Positions 24,541 through 31,505 are shown, counted from the stretch's first letter. The stretch: 40,004 nt of DNA from Magnetospirillum sp. WYHS-4 (GCA_039908345.1 JAMOBD010000022.1:1-40004); one strand, 5' to 3'. Notes: a model not told the origin generated them from the sequence alone. Made by a program: numbers and translations.

Positions 24541-25007
24541 CCGCGCGTCTCCCGATAAAAGGCGTGCCGCCCGATCCGCGCCGTCTCGATCATGCTTTTG
24601 GCCCAGGACGGGTCGACCAGCTTGGGGTTGATGTAATGGGTGGCCCCGCCGGTGTTGTCGACCAGCCGGCCGGCCAGGGCGTCGCGGGCGATGGCGAGGC
24701 AGTCGGCGAAGGCCTTGTCCGCTTCCGTCACCGCCAGCATCTTCGGCAGGTTCTGGTCGCTCCCGTTCCAGCAACTGAACTGCAGGGGTTGGAGGCAGAC
24801 TTCCTTGGGCGTTTCACCCCACCAGAAGCGGGTGCCCTTGCGGCGGCGATGGGCCTGGGCGCGGGCGGCCCGATTCAGGATCACGCAGGCGACCGCCACG
24901 CGGCCCTCATGCTTCTCTCCGCGCGCCTCTCCCCAGAGGGTGCGGGCGAGCACCTGCTCCTCGCTCAGGTCGTGCGGATCGGGCAGGCTGTCGGGATCGA
25001 CGGACAT
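24537..25007 (-). CDS. Endolysin, SleB-type cell wall hydrolase
   Basis: The 156-aa protein has the Hydrolase_2/SleB pattern: ARTLWGEARGEKHEGRVAVA with the likely catalytic Glu27, CVILNRAARA, PLQFSCWN and GATHYINP. It should cleave peptidoglycan at lysis. ATG 25007 follows AGGGGG. No signal peptide is seen, so it depends on a holin. It is the first gene after Mor, where Mu-like lysis genes begin. Confidence 0.9.
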   Translation of the reverse strand: MSVDPDSLPDPHDLSEEQVLARTLWGEARGEKHEGRVAVACVILNRAARAQAHRRRKGTRFWWGETPKEVCLQPLQFSCWNGSDQNLPKMLAVTEADKAFADCLAIARDALAGRLVDNTGGATHYINPKLVDPSWAKSMIETARIGRHAFYRETRG

Positions 25008-25079
25008 GGGATTCCCCCTTCGCTTTGGCGTCGGGAGAGCATCGCGCGGGCGGGCGGACGGGACCATGGGACGGGCGTC

Positions 25080-25457
25080 TTACTGCCCGAACAGGTCGCC
25101 CTGGCTGGTGTCGGGATTTTGCCGCAGGATCGCCACCACGCGGCGCTGGGACAGCCCGACCGCCAAAGCGATGGCGGCGTGCTTCATGCCCTTGGTACGG
25201 GAAAGTTCGACCACCAGGGCGGCGCGCGACTGCACCGACATCGACGGTACATCAAGGTGTTCCCCCGTGAAAGCCCTTGCGATCCGGCCCGCCCGGTCCC
25301 AGCCCAGGCGTCGCACCAGGTCGTGGTCGGCGGTCAGGTTGTCGGCGCGCGGTACGTAGACGCGGGTGCCACGGAACCCGGCCACCAGGGCGTTGGCGGT
25401 CTCAGCGCCGACCGCCTCCACCAGATCCAGGTAGGCTTGCGGCACCCGGCGCGCCAT
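25080..25457 (-). CDS. mor: Mor-family transcription activator
   Basis: The 125-aa protein matches the Mor/C family: N-terminal dimerisation part (YLDLVEAVGAETANALVAGF) and a C-terminal helix-turn-helix (KGMKHAAIALAVGLSQRRVV). Mu Mor and C bind dyads upstream of weak -10 promoters and recruit RNA polymerase. ATG 25457 overlaps the GemA stop as TGATG; a GTG one codon earlier is also possible. As the sole member seen, it may control both middle and late genes. Confidence 0.9.
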   Translation of the reverse strand: MARRVPQAYLDLVEAVGAETANALVAGFRGTRVYVPRADNLTADHDLVRRLGWDRAGRIARAFTGEHLDVPSMSVQSRAALVVELSRTKGMKHAAIALAVGLSQRRVVAILRQNPDTSQGDLFGQ

Positions 25458-25858
25458 CACGCCCTGCCCTTCACCCGGCCGAGCCAGCCCTTCAGGGCCT
25501 CGATCAAGCGACGCTTTTCGTCGGCCCCGCAGAATCGCAGGTCATCCTTGCCGGTTTCCAATTTGACGAAGGCGCGCAGCCCGGCAGGGCTGGGATCGCG
25601 AACGCCGCCGGCCTCGGGCGGCACCTGGCCCAGCTGTCGCCAGAGCCCCGCGATGAAGTTGACCTGCTTGTCGAGGCCCCCGGCCTTGCCGTTGAGGGCG
25701 TCCAGCACCCGGCCGATCTCCGGCCCCGTCATGTCGGTGAGGGTGTCCTTGCCGGTGACCTGCCGGTACAGGTCCCGCCGCGAGTCCTCGTCCAGGCCCT
25801 TGGCCCTGGCGGCGACATGCACGGCGCGGGTCAGCTTCTGGCGGGAGTCGGGGGTCAT
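25457..25858 (-). CDS. gemA: GemA-like regulatory protein (DUF1018)
   Basis: The 133-aa protein follows the DUF1018/GemA pattern: LTRAVHVAARAKGLDEDSRR-type start, YRQVTGKDTLTDMTGPEIGR, LDALNGKAGG and LWRQLGQVPP. In Mu, GemA/Mor form one operon and GemA alters host gene expression and DNA topology. Here GemA and Mor overlap and follow a 41-aa membrane peptide, also by ATGA. Confidence 0.9.
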   Translation of the reverse strand: MTPDSRQKLTRAVHVAARAKGLDEDSRRDLYRQVTGKDTLTDMTGPEIGRVLDALNGKAGGLDKQVNFIAGLWRQLGQVPPEAGGVRDPSPAGLRAFVKLETGKDDLRFCGADEKRRLIEALKGWLGRVKGRA

Positions 25859-25980
25859 TGGCCCCCCCTCATCAACTTGGCTCCCAGCCAAACGACGCCG
25901 CCGACAATGGCGGTCCATCCGCCGAGTTCCAGGCCGACGAACATCCAGCCGATGACGATATCTCTCGTCTCGCAGGTCAT
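25855..25980 (-). CDS. 41-aa single-membrane-segment microprotein
   Basis: It starts as ATGA over the methyltransferase-fusion stop and ends as ATGA over the GemA start. The sequence begins MTCETRDIVIGWMFVGLELG and continues with a hydrophobic segment WTAIVGGVVWLGAKLM. Coupled translation at both ends makes it likely real despite its size. Function is unknown. Confidence 0.7.
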   Translation of the reverse strand: MTCETRDIVIGWMFVGLELGGWTAIVGGVVWLGAKLMRGGQ

Positions 25981-27134
25981 TCCGCCGCCTCCTCTACGCA
26001 GGTCTCGGCCTCGTTGCCCCAGGCGTCCCAGCCCGGCCGGGCGGGCCCGCGCCGGAACAGTTCGATCCGGGGCAGCCCGGGCCAGAGTTCCTCGAGCACC
26101 TGGGCGTAGATTTCCGGCTTCTCGCTATGCCGGCCGCGCGGGTATTCCAGGCAGGACAGGGGCGCCTCGCCCTGGGCCGGGGCCGGGAAGGCCCCCTTCA
26201 CGCCGATCAGCAGGACCTCGTGGTTGTTGATGCCCCAATGGCCAGTGCCGCCCTTGTCCTTCTTCCAGACCCAGTGGGACCGGTATTCGAATCCCCAGGC
26301 CTCCAGCACCTTCAGGGCGTTGGCCAGTTGCGGCGTGGTGGCCCACAGGAACAGGACGGAATCGGGCGCCGCGAGGCCCGCCACGTCCATGGCGGCGATC
26401 TCCTCCAAAGCCATCAGCGGGTAATGATTCTCGGGGCTCCTGTTGCCCCCGCCGGGGCCCCAGGTCTCGAACGGCCAGGGCGGATCGGCGTAGATGACCC
26501 CGTACTTGCCTTCCGGCCATGCGGCGGCCTTCCCCGCCAGCTTGCGCACCTTGCGGTCGCGCTGCGCCTGGCGCACCGCCACGGGCGCCTTGGCGCCCTT
26601 GGTGACTGCCTCGACGATCCGCGCCTGGTCGGGCGGGGCCATGCGGGCGGCCGTCTCCGCCGCCGTCACCGTCATCGCGCCCCGGTCCACCTGGTCCACC
26701 AGGTCGGGGGCGCCGTCCTGCAACACCTTGCGGGCCATCATCACGGCCCGGCGGGAGACGTTGAGCATGTCGGCCGCCGCGTCCGCCGTGATGGCGGAGT
26801 GCAAATTTGCACTCCTCGGGTCGACGCGGGTAAGCCGCGCCGCCGCCATGGCGCGGGCGGACTCGTCCATGTGGCGCCGGGCCACGTTGCGGGCAAGCAC
26901 CTCCCGGATCATGTCCTCCTCCGCGCCCTCGTATTCGCGGTAGGCCGGCTCGACCCCGGCGGCCAGGCAGGCGGCCTGGCGGTTCTGGCCGTCGACCACC
27001 TGGCCCCGCCAAGTGAGGATCGGCTCGCGCAGCCCGACTTGCCGGACGGAGGCGACCATCAGGTCGAAGTCGGCCCCCCGCAGCAAGGGGAAGGCGGCGC
27101 AGACGGGATGCAGGGGCAGCGGCTTGATGGTCAT
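25977..27134 (-). CDS. ParB-like domain fused to MT-A70 adenine methyltransferase
   Basis: The 385-aa protein joins an N-terminal ParB/Srx-like domain (LREPILTWRGQVVDGQNRQA, residues 35-54), a helix-turn-helix (about 114-135) and an MT-A70-type N6-adenine methyltransferase (residues about 205-360) with VIYADPPWPF, catalytic DPPW at 217-220 and FLWATTP. It should methylate DNA adenines; the ParB part probably guides binding. It starts as ATGA over the ASCH gene. With the Dam-family enzyme at the right end, the phage carries two adenine methylases. The palindrome at 26797..26814 lies within the segment just before the helix-turn-helix. Confidence 0.9.
   Translation of the reverse strand: MTIKPLPLHPVCAAFPLLRGADFDLMVASVRQVGLREPILTWRGQVVDGQNRQAACLAAGVEPAYREYEGAEEDMIREVLARNVARRHMDESARAMAAARLTRVDPRSANLHSAITADAAADMLNVSRRAVMMARKVLQDGAPDLVDQVDRGAMTVTAAETAARMAPPDQARIVEAVTKGAKAPVAVRQAQRDRKVRKLAGKAAAWPEGKYGVIYADPPWPFETWGPGGGNRSPENHYPLMALEEIAAMDVAGLAAPDSVLFLWATTPQLANALKVLEAWGFEYRSHWVWKKDKGGTGHWGINNHEVLLIGVKGAFPAPAQGEAPLSCLEYPRGRHSEKPEIYAQVLEELWPGLPRIELFRRGPARPGWDAWGNEAETCVEEAAE
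26797..26814. repeat. Palindrome GAGTGCAAATTTGCACTC, copy 2
   Basis: A perfect 18-bp palindrome inside the ParB/MT-A70 gene, in the same phase as copy 1 and also coding ANLHS. Confidence 0.8.
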
Positions 27135-27661
27135 TCAAGGGCTCCAAAGGATTGTTGGGTCAAGGGCATCTCCGCCCGGATCAGGGCTTCCAGGCCGGGC
27201 GGGACGCGCCGCAGGCCCTGGTGGCCGCGCATCGGCATAAAAGTCTTGAGGACCCGGAGGTTGGAGGTGTGCCAGGCGGCCCGGCCGTGGCCGTAATTTC
27301 CGAGGGCGTATTCCAGGGGCGACACGATGCGGGCGGCCGCCTCCGTGGCGGTCCACCCGTCCAGCGTCACGACGCATAAGGCCTGACCTCGCGGCAGGCC
27401 GGCAGCCGCCAGCGCATGCAGCGGCGCAAGCAATTGGACATCCGCGCCCTGCCGCGCACCGAACTCGACGATATCGCGGATCATCCAGAGGTCCTCTTGG
27501 CGATTGCCCGCCAGCCCGGCATGGATGACCAGGTCGCAGCCCAGGGCGTCCTTGGGCGGGGCCCAGGACCGGGTCTCGTTGACTTTGATCCTCAGCGCCA
27601 TCGCCGTAGCCCAGGGCTGGACGAGGGTTAACTTATACATGGGGGGTATGTGGATCGTCAT
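27131..27661 (-). CDS. ASCH-domain protein
   Basis: The 176-aa protein has the ASCH opening YKLTLVQPWATAMALRIKVN followed by ETRSW and LVIHAGL, then ALCVVTLDGW and a closing GNYGHGRAAW. ASCH domains share the PUA-like fold and bind RNA or modified nucleotides (family knowledge). It overlaps the zinc-binding gene before and the ParB/MT-A70 gene after by ATGA, so it may work with the methylase. Partner and substrate are not known. Confidence 0.85.
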   Translation of the reverse strand: MTIHIPPMYKLTLVQPWATAMALRIKVNETRSWAPPKDALGCDLVIHAGLAGNRQEDLWMIRDIVEFGARQGADVQLLAPLHALAAAGLPRGQALCVVTLDGWTATEAAARIVSPLEYALGNYGHGRAAWHTSNLRVLKTFMPMRGHQGLRRVPPGLEALIRAEMPLTQQSFGALE

Positions 27662-27918
27662 TGCGCGGGCTCCCAAAACTGGCAGGCCGGGGAACCGACC
27701 TTGATGTCGGTCCCGGCGCCGAAGGTCCACTTGACCAGGCCGCACTTGACCAGGCCGCACTTGTGGTAGGTCCTGCCCCGCCCGTGCCCGGTGCGGTGCC
27801 GACAGGTCTTGCAGGTCTCTCCTTGGGGGCCGCCGCCCGGCCGCGCGGCGTAGCCCTTGGCCGGACGGGCGGGCACGTTGGGGACCACGTTGCCCCACAG
27901 GTCGATCTGCGGGCTCAT
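27658..27918 (-). CDS. Small Cys/His-rich protein, probable zinc binder
   Basis: The 86-aa protein has CKTCRHRTGH, a run YHKCGLVKCGLVK and a final CQFW, giving five cysteines and several histidines suited to a zinc site. The doubled CGLVK encodes a short repeat (DNA repeat near 27736..27765). Small proteins with this CKTC...CGLVKW...CPxF-like layout occur in Mu-like phages. Function is unknown; DNA or RNA binding is possible. Confidence 0.75.
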   Translation of the reverse strand: MSPQIDLWGNVVPNVPARPAKGYAARPGGGPQGETCKTCRHRTGHGRGRTYHKCGLVKCGLVKWTFGAGTDIKVGSPACQFWEPAQ

Positions 27919-27957
27919 GGCCGGCCCCCGTGACAGGGACCGGCCACGTCCTCGCGG

Positions 27958-28089
27958 CTACCGCCGCCGTTGCGGCGGCTTGGGGTTGCTCCAGACCAGG
28001 CGTAGGCCGAAGCGGCGTGGCGTGCTGGATTCCTCCAGCAGGCGGGGAAGCTCCGCCTGGAGGCGGTCCTCCCGGACCCGCCTATCCAT
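27958..28089 (-). CDS. Small basic protein, 43 aa
   Basis: Starts MDRRVREDRLQAELPRLLEE and ends in PKPPQRRR. ATG 28089 follows GGGGAGG and overlaps the antirepressor-like stop by 8 bp, as ATGGATAG. Helical, then basic. It is too short to place in a family, but its spacing and ribosome site support it. Confidence 0.6.
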   Translation of the reverse strand: MDRRVREDRLQAELPRLLEESSTPRRFGLRLVWSNPKPPQRRR

Positions 28090-28732
28090 GGGCGTCCTCC
28101 CCGGCCTTCATCTCGGCCAGGGCGAACCTGAGCTGCTTGTCGGGATTGCCGGGCCAGTCGGGCAGCAGGCCGCAGTCCTGCATGGCCTCCCAGGTGTCGT
28201 CGATCTCCGACGAGGTCAGCCCGAGCTGGTGCTGGATCGAGCTCCAGCCGTAGCCGCCCTCGTGATGCAGCCGGTGCACCCGGCTCCAACGCTGCCTGGT
28301 CACCAGCAACTGCATGGTCAGGTTGCGGTTGAACCGCCGCAGCAGGGCGAGTTCCTTCATCAGCCCCGGATGGGCCGCGTCGCCCAGGATGAAGTGGCGG
28401 TAGAGCACCTCGTCGCAGTGCTGTTGGTAGGCGATCAGCTTGTCCCGCGCTTCCGGCTTGACCCGGTTGGGATGGATGGTCATCAGCCAACCGAAGAGAC
28501 GGCGCTGGGGCAGGCAAGTCACCGACCGATTTTGGTCGTCTCCAGGCATCTGCATCACCATGATGGTGACGCCCCAGCGCTCCGAATTGCTGCTCAGCTT
28601 GCGGTGCTGGACCTGCCAAGCCAGCCCGAGGGCATCGCAGATCGGCTTGATGGGCACCATCTGCTCCCCGTCCTGGACGATGTAGGACAGGACGTCGCCC
28701 TGGAAGGGCACGGAAATCAGGTTCGCCGACAT
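28082..28732 (-). CDS. Antirepressor-like protein (P22_AR_N domain)
   Basis: The 216-aa protein has the P22_AR_N domain: VPFQGDVLSYIVQDGEQMVP, IKPICDALGLAWQVQHRKLS, CLPQRRLFGWLMTIHPNRV and YQQHCDEVLYRHF. In P22, Ant binds and inactivates the prophage repressor; many phages carry the N-domain with other C-termini. Here the C-terminal ~80 residues are helical and unlike P22 Ant. It is in the middle block, so it may tune repressor or host functions (inference). AAGGAGG lies in the end of the upstream gene. Confidence 0.85.
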   Translation of the reverse strand: MSANLISVPFQGDVLSYIVQDGEQMVPIKPICDALGLAWQVQHRKLSSNSERWGVTIMVMQMPGDDQNRSVTCLPQRRLFGWLMTIHPNRVKPEARDKLIAYQQHCDEVLYRHFILGDAAHPGLMKELALLRRFNRNLTMQLLVTRQRWSRVHRLHHEGGYGWSSIQHQLGLTSSEIDDTWEAMQDCGLLPDWPGNPDKQLRFALAEMKAGEDAHG

Positions 28733-28735
28733 GGC

Positions 28736-28960
28736 TCAGGCCTCCTTGGACAGGGCGTTCAGGTTGGAAAAGGCGGCGGCCGCCACATGCTGGCATGCCA
28801 TCCGCACCAGGGCGCACTTGAACGCCCTGTCGCACTTCGCCTTGCACCACAGCAGGTGCGCGAGATAGGCGGGGGAATTGGCCTTGTGGGCGTTGGCGAC
28901 CAGCCAGCCGTCCACCAGCGCGCGGGCGCGCGCCGACTTGTCCGTGTCGTGTTGGGTCAT
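28736..28960 (-). CDS. Small helical phage protein, 74 aa
   Basis: Starts MTQHDTDKSARARALVDGWL, contains LLWCKAKCDRAFKCALVRMA with four cysteines counting the later one, and ends LNALSKEA. ATG 28960 has AGGAG 8 bp upstream. It is the first gene after the inverted-repeat-rich gap and may be the first of the middle transcript. I do not recognise the family. Confidence 0.65.
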   Translation of the reverse strand: MTQHDTDKSARARALVDGWLVANAHKANSPAYLAHLLWCKAKCDRAFKCALVRMACQHVAAAAFSNLNALSKEA

Positions 28961-29312
28961 GAGAAAAGCTCCTGTATGTGGTCGATCCAACCGACCACCG
29001 GAGCCCTTTGCCGAGGCCCTGGCGGCCGGACGTGCACGTTCGGCAAAGAACCGCCCACACAGGAAAACGGCTAGCCCGAAGGCTAACGCACACGCCCGAC
29101 CATGGGAAAGCCGCGCTCGACGGAATCGGCGCGGCTTGGGCGCCTGTATGAACGGTGGGGGCTTTGCCGACCCCCGCCGGCACCTTTTGCGTACCGGCAC
29201 CGTCCAGGCTGCGCCCGGAGGAAATGAAAGTCAAGACCGCGAAAACGACTCGCCAATCCGCTGGCGATTGCGCTACCCTGCGCCCATTCGTTGCATGAAC
29301 GGGGAGAATGAA
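28961..29312. other. Inverted-repeat-rich intergenic region
   Basis: About 350 bp without a supported gene, between the middle genes (minus) and the membrane cassette (plus). It contains dyads GTGGTCG/CGACCAC (28978..28998), CTTTGCCGA/TCGGCAAAG (29006..29048), a TTCG stem-loop terminator (29062..29086), AAGCCGCGC/GCGCGGCTT (29108..29137) and TCGCCA/TGGCGA (29250..29267). CTTTGCCGA recurs at 29162..29170, and CCTGTATG occurs twice (28971, 29143), so part of the region looks like a decayed duplication. Promoters for both directions probably lie here, but I cannot place them. Confidence 0.6.
29062..29086 (-). terminator. Rho-independent terminator with TTCG loop
   Basis: On the minus strand a stem of seven pairs (GTTAGCC/GGCTAGC, one G-T pair) closes an exceptionally stable TTCG loop and is followed by CGTTTTCC. 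It would end transcripts coming from the early operon after they cross the plus-strand cassette. Confidence 0.55.
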
Positions 29313-29573
29313 ATGGAGATTTTCCTGGCCATACTGTGGGTGGCCCTGTGGGCCGGCACCTGCGCCATCGTCGCGGGCGCCGCGCGGGGGCGCAGTCCCT
29401 TCGGCTGGGCCATCCTGGGGGCCTTGGTTTCGATGTTCGCCCTGATCGTCCTGCTGGCCCTGCCCAAGCGGGAAACGCGGGTCAAGGGCTGTCCGCGCTG
29501 CGCGGAACTGGTCAAGGACAAGGCCCTCGTCTGCCGGTTCTGCGGCCACGAATTCGCCGTCGCGACCGAATAG
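29313..29573 (+). CDS. Membrane protein with C-terminal zinc ribbon (cargo candidate)
   Basis: The 86-aa protein has two membrane segments (about residues 2-24 and 33-55, separated by a short loop GARGRSPFGW) and a zinc ribbon CPRCAELVKDKALVCRFCGH of the UPF0547 type at 65-84. ATG 29313 is chosen because GGGGAG lies 6 bp before it; an ATG at 29295 has no such site. It is transcribed against the surrounding phage genes, with a second membrane protein 18 bp downstream. Likely expressed in the lysogen, perhaps for exclusion of other phages (inference). Confidence 0.8.
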   Translation: MEIFLAILWVALWAGTCAIVAGAARGRSPFGWAILGALVSMFALIVLLALPKRETRVKGCPRCAELVKDKALVCRFCGHEFAVATE

Positions 29574-29591
29574 CCGGTCGGGGGACGAGCC

Positions 29592-29903
29592 ATGTTCGGA
29601 TCGAACAAGGGCGCCATGCCGCCGCCGGGCTGGAATCCGGGCGCCAAGGCCGGGCCGGAAATCAAGCTGCCGAGGGTGTCCGCCGCCGGGGTGCTGACCG
29701 TGCTGGTCGCCGTCAACCTGGTAGGACTGCCCTTGGCGGGGATCGCCTGGGCCGGCGCCAACGCGGCGCGGGGCGTTGTCGCCATCCTGGAGGCCGGCCT
29801 GCTGGTCTGGATCGGCCTGCTGACCAACGTGGCCCTCTTGGTCCACGCCCGCAAGGCCAAGCTGCTGGCGGCGATCCTGGCGCGGCTGGAAGCCAAGCCC
29901 TAG
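29592..29903 (+). CDS. Small membrane protein, partner in plus-strand cassette
   Basis: The 103-aa protein has a Gly/Pro-rich N-terminus (MFGSNKGAMPPPGWNPGAKA) and hydrophobic segments at about 33-53 and 60-85, then a basic helical end HARKAKLLAAILARL. ATG 29592 follows GGGGGAC. It ends 2 bp before the stop of the convergent minus-strand gene. With the upstream zinc-ribbon protein it forms a two-gene membrane cassette. I do not recognise the family. Confidence 0.75.
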   Translation: MFGSNKGAMPPPGWNPGAKAGPEIKLPRVSAAGVLTVLVAVNLVGLPLAGIAWAGANAARGVVAILEAGLLVWIGLLTNVALLVHARKAKLLAAILARLEAKP

Positions 29904-29905
29904 CA

Positions 29906-30169
29906 TTACGCATCTCCCCTCAGCCTGGCGCCATAGGAGGCCCGGTCGTTGACCGCGGCCACCAGGTCGTGCCAGTCGCCGCCCGCCGCGATCCAGGCCC
30001 GCACCAGGTTGTCGGCCGCCGGCAGGTCGCCGGGCACCGCCCGGAGGCAGCCGTTCAGCGCGGCCCCCCGGAGGCAGGCCATGCCGTCCAGGACGGACCG
30101 GGGCGTTTCCCGGCGGCGCCGGATGTAGCCGTCAATTTCCAGGACGGCGGCGAGGGCGGCGGCGATCAT
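29906..30169 (-). CDS. Hypothetical early protein, 87 aa
   Basis: Starts MIAAALAAVLEIDGYIRRRR and contains DLPAADNLVRAWIAAGGDWH and LVAAVNDRASYG. Helical throughout. ATG 30169 follows GGAGAAG inside the end of the nuclease fusion gene. It is the last gene of the early minus-strand series before the plus-strand cassette. Function unknown. Confidence 0.7.
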   Translation of the reverse strand: MIAAALAAVLEIDGYIRRRRETPRSVLDGMACLRGAALNGCLRAVPGDLPAADNLVRAWIAAGGDWHDLVAAVNDRASYGARLRGDA

Positions 30170-30170
30170 G

Positions 30171-30881
30171 TCACTTCTCCCCCGCGCACCAGGGCTGGCG
30201 GGCGCCGCCGTCGTAGCGGCGGGCCAGGCCGGCGGCGATCAGCACGTCCGCCAACTCACGGCCATCCGGCAGGATCACGCGCCCTAGCAGCCGGCCGTAC
30301 TTGTCCTGGCCGTCCAGGTGGATGGACACCCGCGCCCCCGCCGGGACCAGCATCTTGACGAGCGCCGTGGCATCGCGGGCGGCGGCCTTTTCAGCGGAGC
30401 ATTTGCCGTGGAGCTCCGGGGTGTCCACCCCGGCCACCCGCAGCCTGTCTCGCGCGACAACGCCCGGCCATACCGGGGCATCAATCGCGATGGTGTCGCC
30501 GTCGATCACCCCGGTGACGGTCGCCTCGTACACCGGCCAGGCGGCTGCCGAGCCGGCGTAGATCCAGAGCATGACGGCCGCCAGCGCGGTGCGGGCGCCG
30601 GCGAGCGCCGCCCGCCGCGGCCGGCCAGATGGCGCCGGACGATCCAGGTACTTGATCCGGGCAATGGGGTAGCGCAGGAGGACGGCTGGGTCGTCTGGCC
30701 GGAACCGGATCATGATCTTCTGCCCCGGCACGACGTGGTCGTCGAGCAGATCCGTGCCGACCCACGCCCAGGCCTGGCACGGGGCGCTGTCGATCACCTC
30801 CCCGTCCATGACTTCCCACCAGAGGAAGTCCTGTCCGTGATCTTCAAACTGCAGCCTCATGTGGCGCTTTCCGTTCGGCAT
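30171..30881 (-). CDS. Fusion: phage N-domain, membrane segment, thermonuclease domain
   Basis: The 236-aa protein has three parts. Residues 1-80 are a small soluble domain (LQFEDHGQDFLWWEVMDGEV). Residues about 91-114 form a signal-anchor-like segment (ALAAVMLWIYAGSAAA) preceded by RRAALAGAR. Residues 116-232 are a staphylococcal nuclease-like domain: VIDGDTIAI, LRVAGVDTPEL with Arg148, Asp153 and Glu156 aligned to the catalytic residues of that family, and DKYGRLLGRV with Arg197. No ribosome site precedes the nuclease part, so one fused product is expected, with the nuclease outside the inner membrane. ATG 30881 has GGAGGG upstream. Confidence 0.8.
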   Translation of the reverse strand: MPNGKRHMRLQFEDHGQDFLWWEVMDGEVIDSAPCQAWAWVGTDLLDDHVVPGQKIMIRFRPDDPAVLLRYPIARIKYLDRPAPSGRPRRAALAGARTALAAVMLWIYAGSAAAWPVYEATVTGVIDGDTIAIDAPVWPGVVARDRLRVAGVDTPELHGKCSAEKAAARDATALVKMLVPAGARVSIHLDGQDKYGRLLGRVILPDGRELADVLIAAGLARRYDGGARQPWCAGEK

Positions 30882-30883
30882 GG

Positions 30884-31141
30884 CTATGCCCTCCTGCTCT
30901 CGAGAATGACGATGAAATCGGCGATGGCCCGGTAGGCGGTCGCCCGCCCGACGGCGGGGGACACCCCGGGAACGCGATAGTCGCGTCCGTCCCACCGGGC
31001 CGTGGCATCCAGTACCCTGGCGATGCCGAGTTTGCTTCCCATCATGAGAGGCGCGGCGTTGCCGCAGGGCCGGCGGGCCACGTCGATGACCCCGGTCCTG
31101 GGCCCCAGCATGATGCAGTGGGCGTGGAAGGTGCTGCTCAT
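30884..31141 (-). CDS. Hypothetical early protein, 85 aa
   Basis: Starts MSSTFHAHCIMLGPRTGVID, continues RRPCGNAAPLMMGSKLGIAR and ends in a helical segment ATAYRAIADFIVILESRRA. ATG overlaps the stop of the 27-aa peptide as ATGA. Two bases separate its stop from the nuclease-fusion start. The internal GRATAYRAIADF reads like a short DNA-binding helix pair, but I do not recognise the family. Confidence 0.7.
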   Translation of the reverse strand: MSSTFHAHCIMLGPRTGVIDVARRPCGNAAPLMMGSKLGIARVLDATARWDGRDYRVPGVSPAVGRATAYRAIADFIVILESRRA

Positions 31142-31221
31142 GGCCGTGCCCCAGGCCACAGCGCCACCACGACCGCGAGCGCCCCCAGGGCGACGATGGC
31201 GGTCTCCATGAGGGCGGTCAT
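31138..31221 (-). CDS. 27-aa membrane microprotein
   Basis: Reads MTALMETAIVALGALAVVVA then LWPGARP: a single hydrophobic segment. Its ATG overlaps the upstream stop and its stop overlaps the downstream ATG, both as ATGA, so ribosomes coming from the upstream gene should translate it. It is too short for usual gene callers. Function unknown. Confidence 0.65.
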   Translation of the reverse strand: MTALMETAIVALGALAVVVALWPGARP

Positions 31222-31505
31222 GTCCGGCGTCCTTCCAGCCGATCCCAGGACTGGACGGCCTGGATGGCCAGGGCGGCGATGTCGAGGAGGATGCCCCGAT
31301 AGGACACATACTGCCCCCCAGGCAGGAGACAGCAGCCGGCCATGGCGCCATCCACGACGATGGCCGTGAGACCGTCGATTTTACCTCGCAGCACGCACAG
31401 CCAGTCGTCGGCCCCATGCCGGTCGTCGTGGAAGACGGCGCCTCGCTGGACGTCCAGTTGCACGCGGGCCATGACCTCGGCGACGACTTGATCCAGTGGG
31501 CTCAT
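31218..31505 (-). CDS. Hypothetical early protein, 95 aa
   Basis: Starts MSPLDQVVAEVMARVQLDVQ and contains RHGADDWLCVLRGKIDGLTA, AMAGCCLLPGGQYVSYRGIL and a helical end AIQAVQSWDRLEGRRT. It overlaps both neighbours by ATGA. I do not recognise the family; the layout suggests a small soluble alpha/beta protein. Confidence 0.7.
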   Translation of the reverse strand: MSPLDQVVAEVMARVQLDVQRGAVFHDDRHGADDWLCVLRGKIDGLTAIVVDGAMAGCCLLPGGQYVSYRGILLDIAALAIQAVQSWDRLEGRRT

